64,000 nucleotides of DNA, from the NCBI RefSeq assembly GCF_012849095.1, contig NZ_CP051680.1, positions 3,560,501 through 3,624,500 on the forward strand, read 5' to 3'. Shown here in pieces: positions 26,747-35,983 of the stretch (the first letter of the stretch is position 1; every line of letters starts with the position of its first letter). The stretch is from Cohnella herbarum (GTDB lineage: Bacteria; Bacillota; Bacilli; Paenibacillales; Paenibacillaceae). The notes beneath the pieces are model-generated. The model saw nothing but the letters and a program-made list of their open reading frames with translations, was not told where the DNA came from and did not search any database. Both the position numbers and the translations under genes were made by a program.

Positions 26747-27520
26747 ATGAACCGTTTCCCAATCGCCATTCAGCCCTATACCGTTCGAGAAGCCATGAGC
26801 CAAGATTACGTAGGCACCTTGGAGAAGCTTGCCGCAATCGGATATGAAGGAATCGAGCTTGGTCTTCCTCCGGAAGGAATGACGATCGACGAACAGATCG
26901 CGCTTCTGAATCGTCTCGGCCTGCAAGTCATCGGCACGCACGCCTCGTTCGACAACTTGGACGTCGACTTCGGGCGGTTAACCGATTACCTTCATCGAAC
27001 GGGCGGCAAGTATATCGCCTTGTCGATGCGATTCGATTCCAAGGACGACGTGCTGCGCAAGTGCGAGCAATTCAATACGATCGGCGAGTTATGCCGGAAC
27101 GGCAATGCCACTCTTCTCTACCATAATCATGATTGGGAGTTCGCGAAATACGATAACGAATACGTGCTGGATATCATCCTGCGCGAAACCGACCCCGAGC
27201 TCGTCAAGCTGGAGCTCGATACGTATTGGGTTCGCAAAGGCGGAGAGGATCCGGCAGCCTATTTAAGCAAGCTGTCTAACCGTTGCCCGCTTCTGCATAT
27301 CAAAGACGTCGAAGCCGGAGAGGATCAGTTTTTCGCGGAGATCGGAGAAGGGATATTAGACTTCCGGGCGATTGCGGACACCGCCGCACAAGTAGGCACG
27401 GAATGGCTCGTCGTCGAGCAGGATCAATGCCGCCGGGATCCGTTCGAGAGCTTGGCGATCAGCTACCGCAATCTGGCTAACATGGATTTGATCGCAAGCA
27501 AACGCGCGAATCCATCCTAA
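26747..27520 (+). CDS. Sugar phosphate isomerase/epimerase (xylose-isomerase-like TIM barrel)
   Basis: 257-residue TIM-barrel protein of the AP-endonuclease-2/IolE-like family. Typical segments are IAQP-like start FPIAIQPYTVREAM, GYEGIELGLP, LLYHNHDWEF, ELDTYWVRKGG and PLLHIKDV, which bring the metal-binding Glu/Asp/His together in this family. AAAGGAG is nine bases before the ATG; 34 bases after the dehydrogenase stop and 12 before the AraC gene, so same operon. The family includes isomerases, epimerases and dehydratases; which one is unknown. Confidence 0.88.
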   Translation: MNRFPIAIQPYTVREAMSQDYVGTLEKLAAIGYEGIELGLPPEGMTIDEQIALLNRLGLQVIGTHASFDNLDVDFGRLTDYLHRTGGKYIALSMRFDSKDDVLRKCEQFNTIGELCRNGNATLLYHNHDWEFAKYDNEYVLDIILRETDPELVKLELDTYWVRKGGEDPAAYLSKLSNRCPLLHIKDVEAGEDQFFAEIGEGILDFRAIADTAAQVGTEWLVVEQDQCRRDPFESLAISYRNLANMDLIASKRANPS

Positions 27521-27532
27521 GAGGAAATCTTT

Positions 27533-28450
27533 ATGCCTGATCACGCATTGGAGACGGAGATTTCCCTTCGCTCGTCGCTTAGCCTTCCCTCGATCCGCGT
27601 GCTCGGCGACTTCGTAAGTAAACAAGGAACGGGGATTAACGAACGGGATATCCCGGATTACGAGGTACTCTGTTTCCCCGAAGGTTCGGATTCCATCTAC
27701 CGGATCAACGGGCAGGAATACACGCTTAGTCACCCTTGCTTTATTCTTACGCGGCCCGGAGAGCTTCATAGTTATATTTACGATAAGAATAAGCCGACCA
27801 GACATCTGTTCATCCACTTCTGGTTAAGGGACTTCCCGGCGGATTCATTGCCCTTGTTAATGCAGAACGGTCCCTCCGTTATTCCTTACGAGGGAGAATT
27901 TCTGATCTTGCTTATGAAGCAGATCATGGCGATCGCGCACGCGAAGCCGGAACGGCTGCAAGAACGGGGGAGCCTGCTTCTGCTGACACTGCTTGCGGAA
28001 ATTCACTCCCTCGTCGTCGATGAACCGGTCGCCGAAGCGACGAAACGGCTTCCGCCCCAGATCTCGACCGTATTGGACACGATCGACTCTTCGCTGTCAT
28101 CCGATCATACCGTCGAACGATTAGCCGGCCTGGTCGGTTGGACGCCGGAGCATCTGTCCCGTTCTTTCGTTCGCCATCTCGGGTTATCGACCAAGGAAGC
28201 GATCAAGCGGAAGAGGATCGACCGCGCATGTCATCTGCTGTTGTATGGACAGAAGAGTATTAAGGAAATCGCCTTCGAAGTCGGATTCGCGGACGAGAAT
28301 TATTTTTGCCGCGTCTTCAAGACGGCCAAAGCCATTACCGCAACGGAATACCGCGTTAAGCACTACAACCCGCGATATGGGGATTTGGCTCCCGTCAATG
28401 ACAGGGAGTCTCCTTATCCTTCCAATCGGGTATTCTTCGGAGAGTTGTAA
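27533..28450 (+). CDS. AraC-family transcriptional regulator
   Basis: 305-residue regulator with an N-terminal cupin-type sensor (GQEYTLSHPCFILTRPGELH, HLFIHFWLRDF) and a C-terminal AraC DNA-binding domain (VERLAGLVGWTPEHLSRSFV; IKEIAFEVGFADENYFCRVF). AGAGG precedes the ATG. It sits inside the operon, 12 bases after the first isomerase-like gene, so it likely controls its own operon in response to the same sugar. The C-terminal 40 residues after the second helix-turn-helix form a short extension without recognised motif. Confidence 0.88.
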   Translation: MPDHALETEISLRSSLSLPSIRVLGDFVSKQGTGINERDIPDYEVLCFPEGSDSIYRINGQEYTLSHPCFILTRPGELHSYIYDKNKPTRHLFIHFWLRDFPADSLPLLMQNGPSVIPYEGEFLILLMKQIMAIAHAKPERLQERGSLLLLTLLAEIHSLVVDEPVAEATKRLPPQISTVLDTIDSSLSSDHTVERLAGLVGWTPEHLSRSFVRHLGLSTKEAIKRKRIDRACHLLLYGQKSIKEIAFEVGFADENYFCRVFKTAKAITATEYRVKHYNPRYGDLAPVNDRESPYPSNRVFFGEL

Positions 28451-28569
28451 AAAGAAGTTCAAAAATTCAAATTGCAATCGCGAAGGAAGCAAGAAGCGGA
28501 TTCGGCATCGAGTCTTGTATTGAGCCAGCATACCGGTTTTGAACACACGATAAGAACGGAGGAGCAGCC

Positions 28570-29394
28570 ATGTTTCCATTTCGGGCATCTCTGAATGCCT
28601 CGACTTTATTCCCTTACCGGCTAGGAATCTGGGAGCAGATTCAAGTCGCGGCGCAAGCAGGTTACGCTGGAATCGAAATCTGGATGAAGGATTTGCAAGC
28701 CTATGCGGAAAATGGCGGTTCCGTCGCCGGACTTCGAAGCAGGGCGGCATATCTCGGAATCGAGATCGTAAACGCGATCTCGTTCCTTCCATGGGCGGAT
28801 GCGGATGAAGCCGTCCGTACGAAAGGCAGGCTGCAAACCGACGAAGAGTTGACGTTGCTCGCCGAGCTTGGCTGTCCCGCATTCGCAGCTCCGCCTTTCG
28901 GGAACGTGGAGAGCGTTACGCTTGAGGAGATGGCGGTTCGGTTCGCACAGTTGAACGAACAAGCGCGCAGCTATGGCATCTCTCCGATCCTAGAATTCTG
29001 GGGCAGAGCCAAGAAATTATCTACTCTAAGCGAAGCCGTCTCCGTTGCGAAGCAAAGTGGCGTAGGTGACGTTAAGCTGTTGCTCGATCCATTTCATATG
29101 TATACGGGGGGCAGCTCGCTCGACGATCTGTCGGCAATAAACGGGAGTAGTATCGGAATCGTTCACGCGAACGATTATCCGCTCCAGCCGCCACGGGAAA
29201 CGATCACGGATGAAGATCGCCTCTTTCCCGGGGACGGAATCGCCCCATCGGCCGAGTTTGCCAGGCTCCTAACCGCGAGCGGCTACCAAGGTTTTTTGTC
29301 GCTTGAGCTATTCGCTTCGGATTATGGCGGCAAATCCGCCTTGGAAACGGCTGCTTACGGGTTAGCCAAAATCAAAAGCGCTTATGACGTCTGA
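28570..29394 (+). CDS. Second sugar phosphate isomerase/epimerase
   Basis: 274-residue TIM-barrel protein of the same superfamily as the gene at 26747 but clearly divergent. Segments: QVAAQAGYAGIEIWMKDL, EFWGRAKKLSTL, LLLDPFHMYTGGSSL, IGIVHANDYPLQPPRETITD and FPGDGIAPSAEFARLL, giving the family Glu, Asp, His and Glu positions. GGAGGAG lies five bases before the ATG. It follows the AraC gene by 119 bases; no terminator is seen between them. Last gene before the repeat region. Confidence 0.87.
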   Translation: MFPFRASLNASTLFPYRLGIWEQIQVAAQAGYAGIEIWMKDLQAYAENGGSVAGLRSRAAYLGIEIVNAISFLPWADADEAVRTKGRLQTDEELTLLAELGCPAFAAPPFGNVESVTLEEMAVRFAQLNEQARSYGISPILEFWGRAKKLSTLSEAVSVAKQSGVGDVKLLLDPFHMYTGGSSLDDLSAINGSSIGIVHANDYPLQPPRETITDEDRLFPGDGIAPSAEFARLLTASGYQGFLSLELFASDYGGKSALETAAYGLAKIKSAYDV

Positions 29395-29449
29395 CTCGAG
29401 CAAAGTGGGATACGGTGCATGAGGCTACTTTGGGCCAATTAGGCTATGG

Positions 29450-29750
29450 CAGAGGAGAAAAAGCGGAAAATCCGGTTACTTCGAGCCAATAGGGGGACGC
29501 TGGAAGATTGATAGGCGGAAAATCCGTCTATCTCGAGCCAACTAGAGTACTTTGGAGGAAAGATAGGCGGAAAAACCAGCTATTTCGGGATAACTTACGG
29601 GTACTGGAGGATTGATAGGCGGAAAATCCGTCTGTCTCGAGCAAGCTAGCGGGCTCTGGAGGTGAATTAGACGGATTTTCCGCTTAACTCAAGCCAACTA
29701 GCGGGCGCTGGAGGAGAACAGACGGAAATTCCGCCAAACTCGAGCCTGCT
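29450..29750. repeat. Tandem repeat family A, 52-bp period, palindromic core
   Basis: Six units with cores starting at about 29463, 29515, 29567, 29619, 29672 and 29723 (steps 51-53). The core is CGGA-NNN-TCCG: AAA, TTT and AAT/ATT versions all keep the 11-base dyad, and one unit (29567) has a damaged core. Linkers contain CTCGAGCCAACTAG-like sequence. No coding function; lies downstream of the second isomerase gene. Confidence 0.85.
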
Positions 29751-29849
29751 AATGCTCTTCGGTTTAACCCTAGATTTTGGTTACTATCGTCCGATATATC
29801 ACTTTTTGTGCGTTATCTCACCACTCAGTCACTTCTGTAAATACTCAGC

Positions 29850-30215
29850 GGCACACAGCACACTTTTTCTAGATATCCGACCAATTAGACCGCTCTTAAC
29901 GGCTTACAGCACACTTTCCCTAGATATCCGACCAATTAGACAGCTCACAACGGCTTACAGCACACTTTTTCTCGATATCCGACCAATTAGACCGCTCTCA
30001 TCGACTTACAGCACACTTTTTCTAGATATCCGACCAATTAGACCGCTCTCAGCGGCTTACAGCACACTTTTTCTAGATATCCGACCAATTAGACCGCTCT
30101 CAACGGCTTACAGCACACTTTTTCTAGATATCCGACCAATTAGACTGTTCTCAGCGGCTTACGGCACACTTTTCCTCGATATCCGACCAATTTGACCGTC
30201 CTCAGCGGCTTACGG
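29850..30215. repeat. Tandem repeat family B, exact 51-bp period
   Basis: Seven units at 29861, 29912, 29963, 30014, 30065, 30116 and 30167, each step exactly 51. The unit contains CACTTTTTCTAGATATCC, then GACCAATTAGACCGCTC and a short dyad CCGC-NNNNN-GCGG. Because 51 is divisible by three, a spurious repetitive open frame (LDIRPIRPL) runs through it. The same family recurs at 43.8-44.0 kb. Confidence 0.9.
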
Positions 30216-30279
30216 CTTCCCGAGTGGAGATTTAGAGCGGACCAGCAGGTTTAAAACTCTGAAGTCGGCTCCATGCTTG

Positions 30280-30445
30280 GAGTTAAAGCGGCTAGGCCGC
30301 TTTATTTCTGCTTACGGAGCCACTTTTTCCGATTTAAGGCGGCTAAACCGCTCTTTTTCTCCCTGCGGAGTCACTTTTTCCGATTTAAGGCGGCTAGGCC
30401 GCTCTATTTCTGCTTACGGAGCCACTTTTTCCGATTTCGGTTAGA
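30280..30445. repeat. Tandem repeat family C, left part
   Basis: Units start at 30280, 30331, 30382 and 30433 (51-bp steps); the fourth is cut after 13 bases by the insertion sequence. The core dyad GCGGCTAGGCCGC alternates with GCGGCTAAACCGC; the linker is CTTACGGAGCCACTTTTTCC. Confidence 0.9.
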
Positions 30446-30532
30446 CCCCCTAAATCCGGAGTATTACTGATGAAATACGTTGCTGTCGTAAAAATACTTG
30501 GTTTACTAGCGTTTTCCTCAGGATTTCGATTC

Positions 30533-31507
30533 TTAAACGGCTCGAGTGTACTTTTCTAAAGAATCAGTCGTTTGCTCCACCCACTTCATGAAAGCCGTTG
30601 GGGACCGTTTTCCCAGGCTTCTGTGCATGCGGCGGTTGTTGTAAAAATCAATGTAATTCCGTACAGCTTCGTGTGCCTCCTGAAAAGATTCAAAGCTCTC
30701 TTTTCCAAGCAGATCTCGCTCAAGGGTGGCATGAAAGGACTCGATGTATGCATTCATATTAGGTGTCTTTGGAGGAATGCGCTCATGCATAATTCCCTCT
30801 GCTTCGCATAACTCTCCAAACGCCTTGCTGATAAATTGGGGGCCGTTATCGGTGCGAATGATCGGCTTGCTCTCTTCGGGCTTTAGACGTGACTGTAACG
30901 CCTTTTTCACAGCTTCGCATACGTGTTTGGCTTCGCAATTCGTACCGATATGGATGCCGACGATACTGCGATCGTAAACGTCGATCATATCTGCGATGTA
31001 GAAAAACTGATCATACCCCGCAACGTATCCATACTTAATATCGAGCTGCCAGACTTGGTTGGAACCTGTTATCGTGTGATTGCGTGCTAGGCGCCTTGGA
31101 TAGTGAACCTTCTTACGTCGTTGCGGATGAAGAATACCGAGCTTCTTACAGAGGCGGTACACTTTTTTCTTATTGATGATGAGTTGGCGCTGTACGTGTA
31201 AGCATTCTGTTAACAACAGATAGCCGTAGCTATGCTCTTCGCCAGACACCAGCTCCATTAACCACTCTTCAATCTGTGCATTACTTATTACGTTTCCGCA
31301 AACCGTTAGAGAATGCTTAGTTACAGGGCGTCCTCGGAGTGGCATTTTTGTTTCTGTAGTTGTATCCTCACGTGATGCTTTCTTTCGTTCGTAGTACGTC
31401 GAAGACGCGGCCCCCACAATGCTTAAGATGTTAGCTACTGTATGTCCCTGCTCAATGAACGTCTGGGCAACGTCGAGTTTGTCATTGAGGCAGGGTTCGT
31501 CTTTTTT
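30533..31507 (-). CDS. IS3-family transposase OrfB (made as OrfAB by frameshift)
   Basis: Catalytic half of the transposase, about 325 residues from the frameshift point. The DDE triad is visible: Asp in VWQLDIKYG, Asp in IRTDNGPQF and Glu in NAYIESFHATLE, followed by YNNRRMHRSLG of the rve integrase core. An HTH_21-like domain lies near the start (EEWLMELVSGEEHSYGYLLL). The minus-strand heptamer A-AAA-AAG at 31501-31507 is a classic -1 slip site, so the main product is an OrfAB fusion. No internal stop is seen, so the element could be active. Confidence 0.88.
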   Translation of the reverse strand, partial: KKDEPCLNDKLDVAQTFIEQGHTVANILSIVGAASSTYYERKKASREDTTTETKMPLRGRPVTKHSLTVCGNVISNAQIEEWLMELVSGEEHSYGYLLLTECLHVQRQLIINKKKVYRLCKKLGILHPQRRKKVHYPRRLARNHTITGSNQVWQLDIKYGYVAGYDQFFYIADMIDVYDRSIVGIHIGTNCEAKHVCEAVKKALQSRLKPEESKPIIRTDNGPQFISKAFGELCEAEGIMHERIPPKTPNMNAYIESFHATLERDLLGKESFESFQEAHEAVRNYIDFYNNRRMHRSLGKRSPTAFMKWVEQTTDSLEKYTRAV

Positions 31508-31794
31508 ACGAGTTCGCGCAGCACCTCGATCTCTAACTCTTTTTGCCCTAACGCCTTTAATGCACGCTCGTACTTTTCTTCCAGATCTGCAAGTCGCTTG
31601 GACTCCATAACTCGTTCGTCGATCGTTGGCAATGAATCTGCCCCAAACGTCTCTTGATATTCCACTACCCATGCTCTAATTGTTTTCGGAGTCACGTCAT
31701 ACTTTCTGGCCAGCACGCCTGCTTTCATTCCCGCAAGAGCCTCTTGTGCTGCTTTGTAACGTACTTCCTTAAAGGCATTATTTCGCTGTCTCAT
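31435..31794 (-). CDS. IS3-family OrfA
   Basis: 119-residue DNA-binding protein with an N-terminal helix-turn-helix (AGVLARKYDVTPKTIRAWVV) and a coiled-coil region (KRLADLEEKYERALKALGQK) used for multimerisation. It overlaps OrfB by 73 bases, including the slippery A-AAA-AAG. OrfA alone usually acts as a regulator of transposition. Confidence 0.88.
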   Translation of the reverse strand: MRQRNNAFKEVRYKAAQEALAGMKAGVLARKYDVTPKTIRAWVVEYQETFGADSLPTIDERVMESKRLADLEEKYERALKALGQKELEIEVLRELVKKTNPASMTNSTLPRRSLSRDIQ

Positions 31795-31867
31795 TTCCGC
31801 TCGCCCCCCTAATGAAATACTACCTTATTTCCCTAGCCATTCTCCAATTCATTTAGGGGGCTTAATA

Positions 31868-32012
31868 GATTTAAAGCGGCTAGGCCGCTTTATTTATGCT
31901 TATGGAGCTACTTTTTCCGATTTAAGGCGGCTAAACCGCTCTATTTCTGCTTACGGAGCCACTTTTTCCGATTTAAGGCGGCTAGGCCGCTCTATTTCTG
32001 GAGTAGCGACAG
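31868..32012. repeat. Tandem repeat family C, right part
   Basis: Continuation beyond the insertion sequence: units start at 31868, 31919 and 31970, again 51-bp steps, with cores GCGGCTAGGCCGC, GCGGCTAAACCGC and GCGGCTAGGCCGC. It ends at the stop of the convergent DUF5107 gene. Confidence 0.88.
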
Positions 32013-32019
32013 CCTCAAC

Positions 32020-34077
32020 CTACTCCCCAATGACTCTGAAATCAATATTGTTCGGAGGCGGGAACATCGACTTCGCCTCCTCGAGAATCGCATCGGACAT
32101 CGGCACGTTTCTGGCCCGGGCCAGGTTCTTCGCGTTGTACTTGTACCATAGGTCGATGATCAACACTTCTCCTTCGCGAATGACCGCGAACTCATGCGCG
32201 AACAACCCATTGACGAACGCCGTCTGATCCAGCTCAAGGGCCGCAACCCCGACGATGATCCGAATTCGGTCCGCGTTCGCGTAATCTTCCGGCAGCGCCG
32301 AATAGGTTTCCCACGCTTCTTGATACATGCGTCGCTCGACGAGCAAGCTCAAATATTCTTCGGCCAATGCTCGATCCGGGAAGGAACCGGAAATCCCGAA
32401 CGCCTTCTCCCAATAGGCAAAAGCCAGATCCATGCGATCTCTTCGTTTCCAAGCCTCGGCAAGATTGCGGTAAACCCACGCGGACGGCTTCAATTCAATC
32501 GATGTTTCCCACGCGCGGATCGCCTCGCCCGCTAGTCCTTTTTCATACAACATCACGCCTAGATGCATGTATCCGTTCCATGACCGATGGTCGGCGATTT
32601 CCAGACTCGCGTGCAATAAATCAAACCATTCCTCCTGGATCATCCAAGGAATAGGCACCTCATTGACATCCCGTTCCGGCAGGTATCCCTTCTCCAACAA
32701 CGTGCGCCAATCTTGCTCACCCGAGCCGCCTTTATCTTTTCCTCCATCGCTTCCACCATCTTTTCCACCGGAAAATAAGAAGCCCTCAGGAATGGAGCGT
32801 CCCTCCTTCATTTCCCTGCGACGTTGCTCCAAAGCTCCCCAAACCGAACCGCGGTGCAGCGCTAGCTCAGGAATACGGGAGGCATACCCTTGCAGAACAT
32901 GATGCAGCTTCGTCATCTCATCGGGCCGGATATGCCGATCGACGCATTCGCGAATATAATCATTCGCTTGAGTCCAATCCTCGCGATACGCCTGTTCCGT
33001 GTCTATATCCGATAAACCGAACGCTTGCGTGAAGTCCCATTCCGAATGAGCCGGCATGTCTAATCCGTGCAATTGCGTCGGCGCAAAGCCGCCTTGAATC
33101 TCGAGGTAATCCCCTTTGCCGGGAGAGGACAGAAAATCGCACCAGCGCCTTCCGCCGGCGTGGTTACCCCAGCAGAACATTTTCCGATAACGCAATCTTG
33201 AGGTCGAACGCTCGTAGAATAACCTGCCGTCTTCGTAAGCGACCGCTTCCCAAGGAGCCTCGCAGGACGCCGCCGTTTGAAAGAAATACTCGTTCGCGAA
33301 CGGGAAGTTCATCGGATAAGTCACGTCCGTATCCGGAACCGTAGGCAGCATCGGCAATTCTCCTAAGCCGAACCCTTTCACGTTATGGTCGATATAGACG
33401 ACTTCGGACGTCGAGGAGAATACGCGCGTTCTGGCCGTTTCCTCCACGGCGATATTCGTCCACCAATACATCGGTACCGAATCGGCGTTGTCATTGACGA
33501 TTCTGACATGGACGAGAAGCTTATCCGACCGTGAAGGCAGATGAAAATCGATATGCCAGAACACGTTCTTGCAACGCTCGTATTCATAGATGCGCAGAAA
33601 TTCGTCCCCGTTATCGTCCGTAAGCTTGGCCGCATGAACCGGAGAGCAAGTCGTGAACGTATGGCCGATTTGGCCGATATTCCACTCTATGCCCCCGGAG
33701 AACCATGCGTTTAAGATCGCCAGATTCGCCGGTTGAAAAACCGGATTCGTGTAGAGAAGATCGCGGTTCGTCTTTTTCTCGACGAGGGAATACAGCCGGC
33801 CTCCGTACTGGGGCAAGAACACGGCTTTCAAAATTTCGTTCTCCAAGACGATCGTATCCAGGGCTAGCTCCGTTCTCGTTCTTGAATATCGATCCTGCAT
33901 CCGATAAGGCAAATATCTTTCGCCGGTTTCGTAACCTAGCTTATCTCTCAACTCTTCCGGGAGAGTCCCGTTATCCGAAACTTCGCGATGACGATTGTCG
34001 CTTCGAAACTTCGGTAACGGATTTTCCCCTTCTAACGTCGAACCTTCTATTCGTAATGTTGACTTGTAAACCTGCAC
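32020..34077 (-). CDS. DUF5107-domain protein with C-terminal TPR repeats
   Basis: About 685 residues. The N-terminal two thirds (about 60-400) are a DUF5107 domain, a galactose-mutarotase-like beta-sandwich (LKAVFLPQYGGRLYSLVEK, FSGGIEWNIGQIGH, VPMYWWTNIAVEE, HSEWDFTQAFG). The C-terminal part has tetratricopeptide-like repeats (YMHLGVMLYEKGLAGEAIRA, VYRNLAEAWKRRDRMDLAFA). Cytoplasmic. DUF5107 proteins occur in sugar-uptake loci and probably bind or process carbohydrate. The GTG at 34077 is preferred because AAAGGAG is ten bases upstream; the GTG at 34086 is only one base after it. An Asp/Gly/Lys-rich linker (GGKDGGSDGGKDKGGSG) separates the two parts. Confidence 0.85.
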   Translation of the reverse strand: MQVYKSTLRIEGSTLEGENPLPKFRSDNRHREVSDNGTLPEELRDKLGYETGERYLPYRMQDRYSRTRTELALDTIVLENEILKAVFLPQYGGRLYSLVEKKTNRDLLYTNPVFQPANLAILNAWFSGGIEWNIGQIGHTFTTCSPVHAAKLTDDNGDEFLRIYEYERCKNVFWHIDFHLPSRSDKLLVHVRIVNDNADSVPMYWWTNIAVEETARTRVFSSTSEVVYIDHNVKGFGLGELPMLPTVPDTDVTYPMNFPFANEYFFQTAASCEAPWEAVAYEDGRLFYERSTSRLRYRKMFCWGNHAGGRRWCDFLSSPGKGDYLEIQGGFAPTQLHGLDMPAHSEWDFTQAFGLSDIDTEQAYREDWTQANDYIRECVDRHIRPDEMTKLHHVLQGYASRIPELALHRGSVWGALEQRRREMKEGRSIPEGFLFSGGKDGGSDGGKDKGGSGEQDWRTLLEKGYLPERDVNEVPIPWMIQEEWFDLLHASLEIADHRSWNGYMHLGVMLYEKGLAGEAIRAWETSIELKPSAWVYRNLAEAWKRRDRMDLAFAYWEKAFGISGSFPDRALAEEYLSLLVERRMYQEAWETYSALPEDYANADRIRIIVGVAALELDQTAFVNGLFAHEFAVIREGEVLIIDLWYKYNAKNLARARNVPMSDAILEEAKSMFPPPNNIDFRVIGE

Positions 34078-34142
34078 CTCAAGCACGCTCCTTTTAAGAG
34101 GTTGTTCAAAATTCCTCAGCCCCTAAGCTTCTTACGCTCCTC

Positions 34143-34982
34143 TTATTTTACCGCTCCCAACGTCATCCCTGCTATAATCCTCTTCGATACGAATAAGTAA
34201 ACGATAAAACTCGGCAGGAACACGATCATGCAAGCCGCGAATATGCCACCGTAATTGCCCGTATTGGAGTAACCGTAGACGATAGACTGAAGGGACAAGG
34301 CCAACGTGCGCGTACCCGGATCGTTCGCGAAAATGAGGGCGTAGAAGTATTCGTTCCAAACCCCTAAGAAGTTAAAGATCGATAGCGTAATGATACCAGG
34401 CTGCGCGACCGGCAATACGATCTTTATGAAGCTTTTGATCGGGCCGCAGCCGTCCATCGCCGCAGATTCCTCGAACTCCTTGGGAATGGAAGTAAAGAAG
34501 CTGGTCAGGAAAAATACGCCGAAAGGCACATTCGTAAAAATATAGATCAATACCAACGTCGCGATCGAGCCGGTAAGCTTCAATTCCACGAACAACGAGA
34601 ACAACGGAATGGCGATCAATAATCCCGGGATGGCAAGCGCCGATACGAACATCGCGTTCACGAGACTTCGGCCCCTGAATTGTACCCGCCCTAAAATATA
34701 AGCCGCCGGAGCGGCAACGACGACGATGCCAATGCAAGACGCCACCGTATAGATCACGCTGTTCATGAAATAGCGACCCATTGCCTGAGTTTTGAACAAA
34801 TCGATATAATTAGCAAATTTCGGGCCGCTGGCAAGCAACGTATTCGTGAATATTTCTCTCGTCGTGCTCAACGAAGCCAAGATGACCCACCCGAACAGAA
34901 CGACGGAAAAGATCAGCCAAGCGATAAGCGGGATATACGCGGGCCATAGATTCTTGCGATGCATAGGCTTGGATTGAAGCAT
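34143..34982 (-). CDS. CUT1 sugar ABC permease, MalG type
   Basis: 279-residue permease with six helices; EAA loop at PKEFEESAAMDGCGPIKSFI followed by LPVAQPGIITLSIFNFLGVW. AGGAGGGG is five bases before the ATG. Starts 15 bases after the MalF-type permease stop. Part of the transporter with the binding protein at 36036; the DUF5107 gene follows after 65 bases. No ATPase is encoded here. Confidence 0.92.
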   Translation of the reverse strand: MLQSKPMHRKNLWPAYIPLIAWLIFSVVLFGWVILASLSTTREIFTNTLLASGPKFANYIDLFKTQAMGRYFMNSVIYTVASCIGIVVVAAPAAYILGRVQFRGRSLVNAMFVSALAIPGLLIAIPLFSLFVELKLTGSIATLVLIYIFTNVPFGVFFLTSFFTSIPKEFEESAAMDGCGPIKSFIKIVLPVAQPGIITLSIFNFLGVWNEYFYALIFANDPGTRTLALSLQSIVYGYSNTGNYGGIFAACMIVFLPSFIVYLFVSKRIIAGMTLGAVK

Positions 34983-34997
34983 GACGTCCCCTCCTGC

Positions 34998-35906
34998 TTA
35001 ATATTCTAAACGGTCTTTCGGGAATAACCGGTTGATGAGCGCGGTGACGATCAGTACGGCTACCGTAATCAAGATGCCGACGCTGGCCCCCGCCCCGACG
35101 TTAAACACTTCCTCGCTATACACGCTGGTTCCCTTGCCGAACACTTTCTGATACATGTAATAGCCCGGCGTAACCGTATGGGGATCGTCCAAACCGAACG
35201 TTGCCGACCATACGAAGAAGTTAAACGCATTAATCGTCCATAGAACAAGAGTCGTTCGAAATACGTCTCGCAGCAGCGGCAAAGTGATTTTGAAAAATTT
35301 CACGACGACGCTCGCTCCGTCCAGCGTGGCCGCCTCGTAATAATCGGTCGGGATTCTGTCGATTCCCGCGTTCAGGATCAGCATGAAATATCCAATCGAG
35401 CCGAAGCTGAAAGCGACGATCATCGAGAAATAAATATGTTCGTTGTCCGTCCACTGTATATTGGCAAGCGCCGTTAAACCGAGGCGATTAAATACCGTAG
35501 TCAATAAACCGTAATTGGAATTGAAAATATAATGCAGCCATACGACCGACAATACAACCGCCGAAACGGTGTTCGGCAGAAAAATAAGCGATCTCCAGAA
35601 GCTTTTGCCCCGGATGCCCGAGGTCAGTATAACAGCGAACAGAAAGGCAAATGCAAAGATCAGAACGCCTCCGATAGCCCATATCCCTAACACGTTCCGC
35701 ACGGATTCCAGAAAATACGAATTATGAATCAGATCGTTGTAATTCTGAAAGCCTTTGAATTCCCATTCCTTCACTCTGCTTGATAAGGAAGGAATCTCAT
35801 AAAAGCTCATGGCCAACGTTCGCAAGGTCGGATATAAGAAAATGACGAGATAAACGAGGACGGCCGGCATTAAAAACAACGCGATAATCGATTTGCTGAG
35901 CTTCAT
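34998..35906 (-). CDS. CUT1 sugar ABC permease, MalF type
   Basis: 302-residue permease; N-terminal helix ALFLMPAVLVYLVIFLYPTL and EAA loop PTDYYEAATLDGASVVVKFF followed by ITLPLLRDVF. The ATG at 35906 follows GGAGG by seven to eight bases; a longer frame reaches back to 36029 through the intergenic hairpin and is not credible. Encoded between binding protein and MalG-type permease. Confidence 0.92.
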   Translation of the reverse strand: MKLSKSIIALFLMPAVLVYLVIFLYPTLRTLAMSFYEIPSLSSRVKEWEFKGFQNYNDLIHNSYFLESVRNVLGIWAIGGVLIFAFAFLFAVILTSGIRGKSFWRSLIFLPNTVSAVVLSVVWLHYIFNSNYGLLTTVFNRLGLTALANIQWTDNEHIYFSMIVAFSFGSIGYFMLILNAGIDRIPTDYYEAATLDGASVVVKFFKITLPLLRDVFRTTLVLWTINAFNFFVWSATFGLDDPHTVTPGYYMYQKVFGKGTSVYSEEVFNVGAGASVGILITVAVLIVTALINRLFPKDRLEY

Positions 35907-35983
35907 GGCAACACCTCCGAATCGTTTCACACGCAATCTGATGTTGATGTTGGTGCTGATGCTTACGGACCTCCACCATAAAA

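Larger units (their letters stand above)
30446..31860 (-). mobile_element. IS3-family insertion sequence, apparently complete
   Basis: About 1415 bp bounded by terminal inverted repeats CCCCCTAAAT (30446-30455) and ATTTAGGGGG (31851-31860), with further imperfect similarity inward. It carries OrfA and OrfB joined by a -1 slippery heptamer, the IS3/IS150 layout. It is inserted within repeat family C, whose units continue on the far side. A target duplication could not be recognised with confidence. Confidence 0.88.

Noticed and set aside
29752..30195. 147-residue open frame with LDIRPIRPL repeats
   Set aside because: It is a by-product of a 51-bp repeat (divisible by three); no ribosome site or recognisable family.
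30433..31868. Target-site duplication of the IS3-family element
   Set aside because: Flanks (GGTTAGA left, CTTAATAGATT right) show no unambiguous 3-4-base duplication, perhaps because the target is itself a repeat.
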